Assembly (NCBI GenBank): GCA_022843805.1
Contig: JALHMY010000023.1
Coordinates: forward strand, 12,261 to 76,260
Length of the DNA stretch: 64,000 bases
Direction of reading: 5' to 3'
Origin: Fuerstiella sp.
GTDB taxonomy: Bacteria > Planctomycetota > Planctomycetia > Planctomycetales > Planctomycetaceae
A model generated the notes under the pieces. That model was given only the letters and a program-made list of their open reading frames with translations. It did no database searches and was not told the DNA's origin. The translations under genes were made by a program, and so were the position numbers. Shown piece by piece: positions 31,737 through 41,119 of the stretch. Each line of letters starts with the position of its first letter. The first letter of the stretch is position 1.

Positions 31737-33388
31737 CGCTCAGAACCTCCTGCCGCGGAATGTTCTTCATCGATTTTTTCCTTACTAACCGGATGGGGGC
31801 TCTCCAGAACTCCCTGAACCGACTGGTGCCGTTTCAGAAGTTCTTCGAGGCGTTCGATCATTTCCGGATCCAGAACATGTTCGATGGCATCCGCATTTCG
31901 ATCGACTTTCGACGGGGCGATCTCGGCATGCGTAATCAGGTACAGCTCCCAGAGCCGATGTTCATGGACCAGGCGAGCGGCCGTTTCCATGCCTTTGGTC
32001 GTCAGAGCCAAACTGCTGTCCGGATTCGCAGCGAGCAGGCCTTCCTGCACACTCCGGCCGATCTGCTGTTTCAGACGGCTGGCCGACCAGCTTCTCATCG
32101 CCAAAAGATCTGCAAACGACACGAACACAGGATCAGTTGCTTTGCTGCCGTCGTGACGATCCCGGGAAATCCGACCGGCAACTTCCATCAGTTCATAGAC
32201 ACCACGCAACAAGTGCTGCCGATCGACCGCGCGGTTTAATGTTCGGCGACGGTAAAGTCGCACAGCCACACCGCGAGCTGGTCCCGCGACCATACTCACA
32301 AAGAACATTAGTCCGGACACAAGTACAATCATGGCTCCGGACGGCAATCTCGGAAACACAGCGCTCATTCCGGCCCCCAGAAGTCCGCTTGCGCCGCCCA
32401 GTAATGCTGAGATCATCGTCATCTGCCGCATGTTCTGTGTCCAGAAACGGGCGGCGGCCGCCGGAATGACCAGCAATGCAATCATCAGCACAAGCCCCAC
32501 GGCCTGTAATCCGATAATTGTAACCATGACGACCATGGCCATCAGGATGATATCCAGGCCCACAATCGGAAACCCGCGTGACCCGGCATATCCTTCATCA
32601 AAGCAAAGTAATGTCAGCTCTTTAAACAGCAGCCCTGTGACCAGCACGCAAAAGAATCCCGAACTGGCAATCAGCCATGCGTCGGAAGCCAAAATCGATG
32701 CCGTTTTTCCGTAGATGAACGCTTCCAGGCCAGCAGCGTGCCCGGATGGCATTTGCTGAATGATACTCAGAATCGCGACACCCGCCCCGAAGTAAACGCT
32801 TAATACAATTCCAAGTGCTGCGTCTTCACGAAGACGAGTCATATTGCGGACAAACAAAATCGAACCGACCCCGGCGAGCCCACTGATTGCCGCACCGGCC
32901 AGCAGGATTCCAGGCGACCGGCTGTCAATGCCCAGAGACGGCGCCAGCATAAACGCAAGTCCCACGCCCGGAAGAGTTGCATGACTAAGAGCGTCACCCA
33001 TCAGAGCCCGACGACGCAGAAGCGTGAAACTTCCCACAGTACCGGCCGCCATTCCCAGAAGCATTGTCCCGAGTACAACGACTCGTGTGTTGTAATCCTG
33101 CAGAGTCAACACTCGCTTCCACTGCGCCCCGGTGGGCCATTCGATGGTGCGGTCCGTCAGTGAATCATGAGTTGACTCTGACTGAGCCAGTACTGTCAGG
33201 GAACCAGCCAGCGACCCCCAATTCTGCTGTGCCATGACTTCCGTCGAGCCTGTCAGCAGCAACAAACAAATGCTGACTGCTGTGCTGTACAGTTGCCCTG
33301 AACATCGACGTGGCGGGTGCTGTTTGCGTCCGTCGTTCGCGATGATTAACGTTGCCAGGTTATCCTGCTGCACTAAAGAACGAGACAT
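31733..33388 (-). CDS. Second metal ABC permease fused to a DtxR-like domain
   Basis: A 551-residue protein from the ATG at 33388. It has an unusual N-terminal extension: a signal-like helix (TAVSICLLLLTGSTEVMAQ) and about 45 polar residues before the permease. The ABC-3 permease region has the GDALSHATLPGVGLAF motif and REDAALGIVLSVYFG. The C-terminal 150 residues are a DtxR-like unit with ALTTKGMETA and HEHRLWELYL, then KVDRNADAIEH. The metal positions equivalent to DtxR 79, 83, 98, 102, 105 and 106 are His477, Glu481, Asp496, Asp500, Glu503 and His504, so ligands are kept but more acidic than in the partner. The two permeases probably form a heterodimer. No clear Shine-Dalgarno is seen. 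Confidence 0.82.
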   Translation of the reverse strand: MSRSLVQQDNLATLIIANDGRKQHPPRRCSGQLYSTAVSICLLLLTGSTEVMAQQNWGSLAGSLTVLAQSESTHDSLTDRTIEWPTGAQWKRVLTLQDYNTRVVVLGTMLLGMAAGTVGSFTLLRRRALMGDALSHATLPGVGLAFMLAPSLGIDSRSPGILLAGAAISGLAGVGSILFVRNMTRLREDAALGIVLSVYFGAGVAILSIIQQMPSGHAAGLEAFIYGKTASILASDAWLIASSGFFCVLVTGLLFKELTLLCFDEGYAGSRGFPIVGLDIILMAMVVMVTIIGLQAVGLVLMIALLVIPAAAARFWTQNMRQMTMISALLGGASGLLGAGMSAVFPRLPSGAMIVLVSGLMFFVSMVAGPARGVAVRLYRRRTLNRAVDRQHLLRGVYELMEVAGRISRDRHDGSKATDPVFVSFADLLAMRSWSASRLKQQIGRSVQEGLLAANPDSSLALTTKGMETAARLVHEHRLWELYLITHAEIAPSKVDRNADAIEHVLDPEMIERLEELLKRHQSVQGVLESPHPVSKEKIDEEHSAAGGSER

Positions 33389-33534
33389 CTTGTCGAATAT
33401 CAACAATCAGAAATCAGTGGAAATGGGACTTGGAAATCATGCATGTGTCAGATTGCAGGACTGCAGTATACTGACTTTCCTCCAATCTTCGCACTGTGAT
33501 TGTCAGATCGCTTTAAGGAAAGCATACCCCCTCC

Positions 33535-34791
33535 ATGTCGTTTAGCGAACAATCAGAGTCAATGAGCGAACGGAAACAGCCGGTTCAGCAGACACCCACC
33601 GGACATGGACCGACTCATGCCGGTACAACTCATGTCACAAGAATGGGCCACCCGGCTCCTTCAGTGACTCAGCCAGCTGCGCCTCCGATATTTCAAACGG
33701 CTGCATTTGATGTGCCCGATTTGAACGTTCTGGACCAGATGACAGCAGGACTGGCATCTGGCCACATTTACACCCGCGACAGTAATCCCAATCATGAAGC
33801 TCTGGCCTCCTGCATTGCTGCCCTGGAAGGTGTCGATGCCGGCGCTGTTTTTGCCTCCGGTATGGGAGCCATTGCCAGTGTCTTTTTGACGCTGGCGTCA
33901 TCCGGTGATCATGTCATTATGGCTCGGTCACTTTACGGACGAACGCTGCAGCTTGCTGAGCGAATGCGTCAGCAGTTTGGCCTGAACATCTTGTTAGTGG
34001 ATCAGTGCAGTCCCGACCAGTTTGCGAAGGTGATTAACAGCAGAACTCGTTTCGCTATTGTCGAAACAGTGTCCAATCCCCTGCTGGAGGTGACGGATAT
34101 CGAAGTTGTTTCGAAACTTCTGCATCCCATTCCGCTGGTGGTTGATGCAACGTTTACAACTCCGCAGCTTTCACGACCCTGTCACCAGGGAGCCGCAATA
34201 TCTCTGCACAGTGCGTCGAAATACCTGAATGGACACGGCGACGTGATGCTGGGAGTAGCCGCCGGTTCGCACGATATGATGAAGCGACTTCGAGAGACCG
34301 CCAGCGTATTTGGGCAGAATGCAAATCCCTTTGAATCATGGCTTTGCCAGCGAGGTCTGCGAACGTTACCCCTGAGAATGCGTCAGATCTGCGAGACGAC
34401 CGTTCGTATTGCCAGTTTCCTCGTTACCCACCCCGCCGTGCGTCGAGTCTATCATCCATCTTTGCCTGACCATCCGTCGTTCTCAACTGCCAGTCGGCTG
34501 TACCCAAATGGCACGGGTGGAGTTATTTCGTTCGAACTTGTCGGTAATGGAACAGAGATCGTCAATCGATTCATGCAGAATTCTCCCAGCATCCCCTTCT
34601 CACCCACACTTGCGGATGCTCGAACAACAGTCTCATATCCCGCAGGAACCTCCCATCGATTCATGACAGAAACCGATCGCCGGACCATCGGAATCACTGC
34701 GGAACTGGTTCGATTATCCATTGGGCTGGAGCCGTATGAATTGCTTGAGTCTGACCTGAGACAGTCACTGGACAGTCTGCTCAGCCAGTGA
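33535..34791 (+). CDS. Cys/Met-metabolism PLP enzyme, cystathionine gamma-synthase/lyase-like
   Basis: A 418-residue PLP-dependent trans-sulfuration enzyme. The catalytic lysine is Lys229 in SLHSASKYLNGHGDV, the Tyr/Arg phosphate-contact loop is IYTRDSNPNHEALA, and the substrate-binding block FGQNANPFESWLCQRGLRTL and VSYPAGTSHR are intact. The N-terminus has a 35-residue polar extension before the fold starts; an inner ATG at 33562 is possible. The family includes cystathionine gamma-synthase, gamma-lyase, O-acetylhomoserine sulfhydrylase and methionine gamma-lyase; sequence reading alone does not choose between them. It is divergent from the metal permeases, about 145 bases apart. Confidence 0.85.
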   Translation: MSFSEQSESMSERKQPVQQTPTGHGPTHAGTTHVTRMGHPAPSVTQPAAPPIFQTAAFDVPDLNVLDQMTAGLASGHIYTRDSNPNHEALASCIAALEGVDAGAVFASGMGAIASVFLTLASSGDHVIMARSLYGRTLQLAERMRQQFGLNILLVDQCSPDQFAKVINSRTRFAIVETVSNPLLEVTDIEVVSKLLHPIPLVVDATFTTPQLSRPCHQGAAISLHSASKYLNGHGDVMLGVAAGSHDMMKRLRETASVFGQNANPFESWLCQRGLRTLPLRMRQICETTVRIASFLVTHPAVRRVYHPSLPDHPSFSTASRLYPNGTGGVISFELVGNGTEIVNRFMQNSPSIPFSPTLADARTTVSYPAGTSHRFMTETDRRTIGITAELVRLSIGLEPYELLESDLRQSLDSLLSQ

Positions 34792-34844
34792 TTGAGAATT
34801 GCGGGGGGACGGGGCTTCCGGCCGTTGTTTGGACTTCCGGGTGC

Positions 34845-37800
34845 CTATTGTTTTAAAGACAACAGATAGGCCAGCAGATCCCGCAGTTGCTGGTCGTTCA
34901 GGATTTCAAACAAATTTGCAGGCATGGGAGACAGGCTGGAAGGCAGTCGTTCATCGATCTCGCTGATTGCAAGTTCCGTTTCTTTTCCCTGGCTGTCAAC
35001 AACACTCACTCGCTGCCCTTCCAGTTCGCGAAGCAGTCCGCTGAATGCTTTACCTTCACTGGTCACAACAGTCGTTGTTCGAAACGCGATGTCCACATTT
35101 CGGTTTGGAGCAAGAACATCTTCGGCCACGCGGTCCAGGCCGCGACTGGCCATTCCATCAAGGTTGGGCCCAACTTTCTTTCCTTCGCCGGCCACCTGAT
35201 GACAGATCTGACAGTTCTTTCGAAACAGCTCTTTGCCGGCGACCGCATCTCCATTTTGCTGACGGAAATTGCGTCGCACATCGGAAATACGCCGCTCGAT
35301 CGAAGAATCTTCGGCTGGCAGACCGGCGGTCAGCTGCTCTATACGACGTTTCAGATCTGTACCTGCCACGGCATTCAGAGACTGCTGGACGGTTGGACGC
35401 AAAAGCAGTCGGGCAGACGCTTTACCCTTTTCGATCAGCCCGGCCAGAACATCGGCGCCAGACGCATCACCACACAGCAGTTCGGCCAGTCGCAGCTGTT
35501 CGGCTGACGATGCGGCCTGAACAGCTGCCTCCAAAACGGTCACCGCGGCCGTCTCATCCTGATCAACGATTGCTTGAAGGGCCTGCCGGACCAGTTCCGA
35601 CGATGCACCGACAATCGCTGGAACAACAGCGACTGCCGCAAGGCGAGTGTTTGGCGACAGTTGCACAATGGAAACCGCAATCGCCGACTTCTGCTCGCGA
35701 TTTAAATCGGTTCGGGAAATGACCGTGGTCAGTGCCGGTCGAAGCGAGGTCAGTCGAAATCCTCCTGCCAGCGATGCCGCCTGGACAAGTCGGCGATCCA
35801 GATCGCCGGGATTCAGCCGACTGTCAGAGAATCGTCCGACCGCCAGCCATGCGTATGCATTGCCGGCATCACCGTCGACCAGTTCCACTATGGCGTTGCG
35901 TCCCTTCCATCGGGCGGTATCCCAGTGCACGGGATGAGCAACATCATTGCGGGGAGGCGGTGACTGCAGCAGTGTCTCGCCCGTTTCGGCATCGACAAGT
36001 CGCACGAAGTTGCGATTCTGCGCGGGGTTAGCGGGGAATCCATCGTGCCCGGCAACGAAGAACGTAAACTGATCATTGAGCTGAAACGCGGAAGAACGCC
36101 AGATCCCCGTCCTTTGTTCGCCCTTGTCAATGCTGCTGAACAGCGGAACATTTTGCTGCCCGTCGGAAGAGCTCCGAACGTGCGAGACAACCCAGCAACT
36201 GTCGGAATTCGGCGTCTCCGGATGCGGCACATAATGCCACAAAAGACTGGCAGGTACCGTTAGCGCGTTCAAATCATCCACAGACGACATTTTCATCAGC
36301 GACAGAGCAATTCGTTCGGCCCATGCAACGACAGACGCGGGGGCAGACTGACCGCGCTGAGCAAATCCGGATCTCATGGAATCTGCCAGCTGCAGCTGTA
36401 GTGAAGGATCATTGCTGAATCTCTGCTGCACCGTATTGGCCACGCTGGCGGCTGTCTCAGGTGAAACATGACTTGCCGCGAACCGGAGCATTTCTGTCAG
36501 ACGCTGAGGAACAGCATCGGCCAGGGTTTCAATATTCTTCGCAATAAATTCACCCGCAACATCTGATTTCAGTGCAAGACAAATTTCGGCAAGATCGACA
36601 ATTTGTTCGTCGTCCGCATGAGCCTCTGCCATGCGAAACCAGTCTTCGTTCAGCAGGTGATCGCGCAGAGTCATACGGATTGCATGACGAAGATGAACAT
36701 CGTCGGCAGTCGTTGACTGCAGCAGTTCCATCAGAGGAGCGATCAGGGCGGCATTCAGATGACGAGCCGCAGCCAGTACTGAAACACGACGTACCATCGG
36801 GCTTTCATCTGCGAAACCCGCAAGCAGCAGAGATGCGGTTTTTTCGCTGGTGATGTCTTCGGATCTGGCCATCTCGTTCAGCGCGCGAAATGCGTGAACA
36901 CGTACCAGTTCGCTGGAATCCTCCGCAGCCAGCTTCAGAGTGTGACTGTCCAGCAGCGAAAGTCTTTGCAACAGTCTTGTGCATCTGGCCCTGGCCGCCG
37001 GTGATTCACTGGTGGCAGCTGTCTTCAGCAGATCAGCACATTCGTCCGCGTGTTCATCGGCAATTCTGTCGGCGATCAGACTGGCAGACTGAGGCAGAGC
37101 AGTGGCAAGCAGACTAACAAGCTCCGGCAGTGGAACACCGGAGAAATCGGTTATGATGCGGTTCCTGGCATCATCATGCCGCTGGTCGGTCGCCGCCGGT
37201 GCGGCACCCGTATAAGAGATTTTCCAGATTCTGCCGCGAAAGCGGTCTCGACCTGGATGGTAAAGATCCACTTCATAGTGACCAATAATACGATTATAAA
37301 AATCGGCCACATAGAGTGATCCGTCCGGCCCGGGAATAAGATCGACCGGGCGAAACCACGGATCGGTGGATGAGCAGAGATCGGGTTCTTCCACTGCTCT
37401 CACGGAAGAACCGACATGTTGCAGCGAATTTCGGTTAATGCGGGATGTCATCACATTTCCGTCGAAACTGCTGTTCTGCCATTCCTCCGGAAAATGAGTG
37501 TGCTGACCCAGAGCGAGCGCGGCGATTGCTGTTGAACCATGCAGGTGTTCCATCACATTCGGCACATAACCAAGTCCGTCGTGTGGACGTCCAAAACTGT
37601 CGTAGTTGCCGCCCTGCAGCAGCAGGGTGACCGGCTTTGTATGGCAGTCAGCCGTGAAAAGATCACCAAACTGATCGATCGCCATTCCAAACGGATTCAC
37701 CTGCCCAAAGGTAAAGTGTTCTATTCTTGAACCATCGGGACGAAAACGAAACGTATTCCCGGAATGCATGATGACTTTGTTGCCGTCTCGCCCGGTGACT

Positions 37801-38447
37801 TCCGAACGATTGTTGAAACCATGGCACGCATAGATCCAGCCGTCGGCTCCGCGCCGAAAGGCGTTGCACATTCCATGAGTATCCCGGCTTGTATCAAAGG
37901 GTCCGTACAGAACTTCGCTAGTATCCGCCTTCAGGTCACCATCGGTATCTCGCAGAAACACGATGTTGGGAATACTGAAACAGATCACTCCGTCACGATA
38001 AGGGTATAGCCCGATTGGAATATTCAGGCCGTCTGCAAAGACACTTACCGAATCCATTCGGCCATCGCCGTCCGTATCCTGCAGGACTCGGATGGAATCC
38101 TTCGCCGGACGATCCGGCGGCGCAGCGAATGGATACTCCTCAGAACTGCTGACCCACAGCCGGCCACGAACGTCGAAGGCCAGATTCATCGGCTTGGCAA
38201 TCTGCGGTTCTGCAGCAACCAGCTGAATCGTAAATCCCGGAGGCAGGCTGAATGTTTTCTGCTGCTGCTCCGGAGTCAGCGGTTCCGACTGTCGAACTCC
38301 CAGCGCGAACGGGTCCTGGGCAGCTGGCGGCTGAGCAATTGCCGGAGGATCGGGCACGCCCAGGGCGGCCACCACGAACAGAATCCCCAGCGTTTTCAGA
38401 AACCGAAACGCAGTCAGACGCCGAGATACAAACAGAATACTGTCCAT
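34845..38447 (-). CDS. PVC-type membrane-bound dehydrogenase with terminal haem-binding domain
   Basis: A 1200-residue exported protein of the type found in planctomycetes and verrucomicrobia. After a signal peptide (FLKTLGILFVVAALGVP) the N-terminal 400 residues are a propeller (SLPPGFTIQLVAAEPQI, RGRLWVSSSEEYPF, RVLQDTDGDGRMD, LYVADFYNRIIGHYEV). The region 430-640 has HEAT-like helical repeats, then a jelly-roll-like region to about 920 and a second helical stretch. The C-terminus is a c-type cytochrome unit with NCQICHQVAGEGKKVGPNL near residue 1079, one haem per chain. It probably oxidises a sugar or alcohol in the periplasm. AGGTGA precedes the ATG. It stands alone. Confidence 0.9.
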   Translation of the reverse strand: MDSILFVSRRLTAFRFLKTLGILFVVAALGVPDPPAIAQPPAAQDPFALGVRQSEPLTPEQQQKTFSLPPGFTIQLVAAEPQIAKPMNLAFDVRGRLWVSSSEEYPFAAPPDRPAKDSIRVLQDTDGDGRMDSVSVFADGLNIPIGLYPYRDGVICFSIPNIVFLRDTDGDLKADTSEVLYGPFDTSRDTHGMCNAFRRGADGWIYACHGFNNRSEVTGRDGNKVIMHSGNTFRFRPDGSRIEHFTFGQVNPFGMAIDQFGDLFTADCHTKPVTLLLQGGNYDSFGRPHDGLGYVPNVMEHLHGSTAIAALALGQHTHFPEEWQNSSFDGNVMTSRINRNSLQHVGSSVRAVEEPDLCSSTDPWFRPVDLIPGPDGSLYVADFYNRIIGHYEVDLYHPGRDRFRGRIWKISYTGAAPAATDQRHDDARNRIITDFSGVPLPELVSLLATALPQSASLIADRIADEHADECADLLKTAATSESPAARARCTRLLQRLSLLDSHTLKLAAEDSSELVRVHAFRALNEMARSEDITSEKTASLLLAGFADESPMVRRVSVLAAARHLNAALIAPLMELLQSTTADDVHLRHAIRMTLRDHLLNEDWFRMAEAHADDEQIVDLAEICLALKSDVAGEFIAKNIETLADAVPQRLTEMLRFAASHVSPETAASVANTVQQRFSNDPSLQLQLADSMRSGFAQRGQSAPASVVAWAERIALSLMKMSSVDDLNALTVPASLLWHYVPHPETPNSDSCWVVSHVRSSSDGQQNVPLFSSIDKGEQRTGIWRSSAFQLNDQFTFFVAGHDGFPANPAQNRNFVRLVDAETGETLLQSPPPRNDVAHPVHWDTARWKGRNAIVELVDGDAGNAYAWLAVGRFSDSRLNPGDLDRRLVQAASLAGGFRLTSLRPALTTVISRTDLNREQKSAIAVSIVQLSPNTRLAAVAVVPAIVGASSELVRQALQAIVDQDETAAVTVLEAAVQAASSAEQLRLAELLCGDASGADVLAGLIEKGKASARLLLRPTVQQSLNAVAGTDLKRRIEQLTAGLPAEDSSIERRISDVRRNFRQQNGDAVAGKELFRKNCQICHQVAGEGKKVGPNLDGMASRGLDRVAEDVLAPNRNVDIAFRTTTVVTSEGKAFSGLLRELEGQRVSVVDSQGKETELAISEIDERLPSSLSPMPANLFEILNDQQLRDLLAYLLSLKQ

Positions 38448-38756
38448 CTTCCATCACCTAGCAAAGGGCAATAGCCCGAATGATAACTCTGACCGTTCCT
38501 GACCTCTGTAAGCCGTACCAGCAAACCACAGTATCGCAATGTAACGTTTTTTGTCACTGATGGGATTGTGGCCCACCAGATTCTGGCGGTCAGTCTGTTT
38601 TGGGCGTGTGTACTCGGGCGTGTCCTGGCACTTGACTTGCGTTGGAGCACAGAGCGACTACGGTACACCCCGGATTCTGCTGATGTTGAATGCTGACCCA
38701 TCATTAGTTGTGTCAGATCGCAGGATTGTCCTACTGATTTTTCTGTGCAGGCTTAT
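38448..38756. other. Intergenic region between divergent genes
   Basis: About 310 bases between the haem protein and mazG. Nothing beyond the ribosome-binding site of the haem-protein gene could be recognised; promoters must lie here but no good boxes were seen. Confidence 0.4.
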
Positions 38757-39659
38757 ATGTCAGTTTCAGGTACGCCCCCCGATTTCAGCAGGCTGCTGCC
38801 CGAATTTCAGCGGCTGTGCGAAATCATCGCGCGTCTGCGTTCTCCGACGGGATGTCCGTGGGATCGACAACAGACGATGAAGACAATCAAACCGTATACC
38901 CTGGAAGAAACCTACGAGTTGCTGGAGGCGATCGATTCGGACGACAACGTCGCGATTCAGGAGGAACTGGGGGACGTCCTGTTGCAGGTCATTCTTGATG
39001 CTCAGATTGCTGCCGACGAAGGTCGGTTTGACCTGTTGCCGGTAATCAGTCAGATCGCCGACAAAATGGTTCGTCGACATCCTCATGTGTTTGGTAACGC
39101 AGGAACCCGGACGACCGAGGAGGTGCGGCAGAACTGGCAAACGATTAAACGTCAGGAGAAGGAGGAGCGGGAATCGCAGCTGGAAGGAATTCCCAAAGCT
39201 CTTCCGGAGCTGGCTCGGGCAGCGCGAATTACTTCCCGGGCTGCACTGGTGGGATATGACTTTCCTGACCGCAGAATGCTGTTTGACAAACTGTCCGAAG
39301 AACTGCGGGAACTGTCGTTTGAACTTTTCGGCGACGAACAGATTCCGAATGTTCCGGCCGACGTCGTGTCGACCAGGATTCCGGACGAACCGCTGACAGA
39401 TCCGGCTCAGAAAGATCGGGCCGAGTCAGAACTTGGGGATGTCCTGTTTGTTCTTGCAAATATCGGACGTCGCTGGGGAATTAATCCGGAAGAAGCCCTC
39501 CGCCGCAGCAACGCAAAGTTCAGTCGCCGGTTCCAGGCGATCGAAGCGGCAATGAAAGCACAGAATAAGTCGATGCAGGACGCAAGCCTGGTGGAAATGG
39601 AAGAGGCCTATCAGTCGGCCAAACGGCAGGAAGCGTCGCCTCAGACTCAGAACCCCTGA
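38757..39659 (+). CDS. mazG: Nucleoside triphosphate pyrophosphohydrolase MazG
   Basis: A 300-residue house-cleaning NTP pyrophosphatase. It has two MazG repeats: the first (about residues 15-120) with RLRSPTGCPWDRQQT, EETYELLEAI and EELGDVLLQV, which provide the ExxE and ExxD metal ligands, and RRHPHVFGN; the second (about 160-260) with KLSEELRELSFEL and ESELGDVLFVL and RRSNAKFSRRF. Between the second repeat's metal motifs there is a 30-residue insertion (residues about 195-220, PNVPADVVSTRIPDEPLTD). The ATG at 38757 is preferred to a GTG at 38745, though the Shine-Dalgarno is weak. Cytosolic and monocistronic. Confidence 0.93.
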   Translation: MSVSGTPPDFSRLLPEFQRLCEIIARLRSPTGCPWDRQQTMKTIKPYTLEETYELLEAIDSDDNVAIQEELGDVLLQVILDAQIAADEGRFDLLPVISQIADKMVRRHPHVFGNAGTRTTEEVRQNWQTIKRQEKEERESQLEGIPKALPELARAARITSRAALVGYDFPDRRMLFDKLSEELRELSFELFGDEQIPNVPADVVSTRIPDEPLTDPAQKDRAESELGDVLFVLANIGRRWGINPEEALRRSNAKFSRRFQAIEAAMKAQNKSMQDASLVEMEEAYQSAKRQEASPQTQNP

Positions 39660-39780
39660 ACAAAACCTCCGAGGCCGCATCGTGTCGGGAGTGCTCGAGT
39701 TGCCGGGAAGAACGACGAGACGAGAAATGTTGTCGAGCAGTGGTGACGCCGCAGATCGACCGCTGCCAGCAGGGAGCGCA

Positions 39781-39811
39781 TAAAAGAACCGGCATTAAAG
39801 AATGCCGGTTC
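39781..39811 (-). terminator. Rho-independent terminator of the coiled-coil gene
   Basis: A perfect 11-bp stem (39786-39796 with 39801-39811) built on GAACCGGCATT with a 4-base loop. Read on the minus strand it is followed by TTTTA, so it ends the gene at 39864-40619 about 50 bases after its stop. It may also act on mazG from the other side. Confidence 0.8.
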
Positions 39812-39863
39812 ACAATATACTCTAACATCGGTGAGCTGCTGCAGACATCAGTGATATCCAAAC

Positions 39864-40619
39864 TTAGCCAGCCGATGTTGAAGACTCCGGAGTTTCAGAC
39901 TTCGGATCGCTGGCATTTGGGTCAGTGCCACCTTCCGGCTTGCCTTCATCGTCTTTCTTTGGAGCCTCTGCCTGAACCTGCACCTTCTTTGACTCAACGG
40001 CTTCCTGTTTGGCCTTGTTAAGTTCGTCCTGAGTGGTTTTCAAAGCGGCGTCAGCAGCATTCTTTGCTGCCGTCAGGTCTGTGACCTGTTTTTGCAGATC
40101 GGTATTCGCGGACTTCAACCCGTCTCGCTCTGCAACCACATTCTTCAGTTCAGTGCTGACAGCAGCCAGATCTTCAGCCGATTTCTTTGAAACGCCGGTC
40201 AGTTCAGTAACCTGCGCATTCGCCGAGGTGAGGGCGGCTTCTGCTTTATCTCCTCGCTCCTTCTGACTGGCAACCTGCTGACGCTCATCAGCCAGCTGCT
40301 GTTTGAGTTCGGCAAGTTGAGCTTCAAATTCTGCTTTCAGCTTTTCGGAAGCAGCTTTGGTTTCTGCCAGGGCGGCGCTGGTCGACTGTAGTTCGGCCTG
40401 AACATCCCGCAGTTTGATTTCCATATCATCAGCATCTTCAGCACGGCTGAGTGCCGTCCAATATGGCAACTTCTCACGGAGCGTGCCATCTTTCGCCTTG
40501 TACCACTGCACGGCTGGGGTACAGCATACGGGCTGGGGACTACAGGATGAGGATTTCCCTGCGTTCGCAGTACCACTGCAAAGCAGAGAAACAGTCAGAA
40601 GAGTCAGCAGGTTTTTCAT
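39864..40619 (-). CDS. Exported coiled-coil protein, unknown
   Basis: A 251-residue protein with a signal peptide (MKNLLTLLTVSLLCSGTANA) followed by a short Cys-rich segment (SSSCSPQPVCCTPAV) that might anchor or cross-link it, then a long heptad-type coiled coil from about residue 65 to 215 rich in Ala, Glu, Lys and Gln (for example LAELKQQLADERQQVASQK). The last 40 residues are acidic and Pro/Ser-rich. It resembles periplasmic structural or tether proteins in overall shape but no family is recognised. It is convergent with mazG and shares a terminator region with it. Confidence 0.75.
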   Translation of the reverse strand: MKNLLTLLTVSLLCSGTANAGKSSSCSPQPVCCTPAVQWYKAKDGTLREKLPYWTALSRAEDADDMEIKLRDVQAELQSTSAALAETKAASEKLKAEFEAQLAELKQQLADERQQVASQKERGDKAEAALTSANAQVTELTGVSKKSAEDLAAVSTELKNVVAERDGLKSANTDLQKQVTDLTAAKNAADAALKTTQDELNKAKQEAVESKKVQVQAEAPKKDDEGKPEGGTDPNASDPKSETPESSTSAG

Positions 40620-40882
40620 CTTTTTAGTCGTTTTGAAAATGGGGCGAACTGTGTTAATTCGAATTCCGTACTGACACAGGGTCGCTCACAAGGGCATTGC
40701 AGACAACGATTTTTCAGACCTGGGTACAGAAACAGCAAAAGGAACCGGAAGTTCTGTGCATTCTGTGGAGGATATGATTCATTTGCCGCAAGGATGGGAA
40801 AAAACATCTCTGCTGTTCGAGTTCGAAAATCAATTCCTGGTCGTGACAAATTTCAGCCAAACTCAATGTTTTTTACGAACAA

Positions 40883-41119
40883 ATGAAAAAGGTCACGTGT
40901 CTCCAACGAACTTTCGGGGGAATTTCGGCGTTTGAGTCCCTGATAGAGATGGCCGAATCAACCGACGCAGATAGTGCACATAATTATAGTAAAGACGTAC
41001 TCATAAGATTTGCGTACACTGCAGCCGGATTTGCAATTTGCGGCATGGCGGGGACCGATTCGGTGAGATCTTCACAAAGCCAAAATCACCTGTTTCTACA
41101 GAATCGAAGGCCCCAGTGA
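40883..41119 (+). CDS. Possible small upstream protein coupled to the kinase
   Basis: A 78-residue frame with no recognised family. Its stop codon overlaps the probable GTG start of the kinase in a GTGA junction (41116-41119), the arrangement of coupled genes. Against it: no ribosome-binding site before the ATG, frequent codons that are rare elsewhere in the window (ATA, AGA, CTA), and no visible fold beyond a short hydrophobic stretch (FAYTAAGFAICGMAG). It is listed as a candidate only. The remaining bases between 40620 and 40882 show nothing recognisable. Confidence 0.3.
   Translation: MKKVTCLQRTFGGISAFESLIEMAESTDADSAHNYSKDVLIRFAYTAAGFAICGMAGTDSVRSSQSQNHLFLQNRRPQ

Noticed and set aside
33441-33465. 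Sequence TGTGTCAGATTGCAGGA, similar to one at about 38711
   Set aside because: A 17-base match with one mismatch upstream of two unrelated genes; too short and without palindromic form to call a shared operator.
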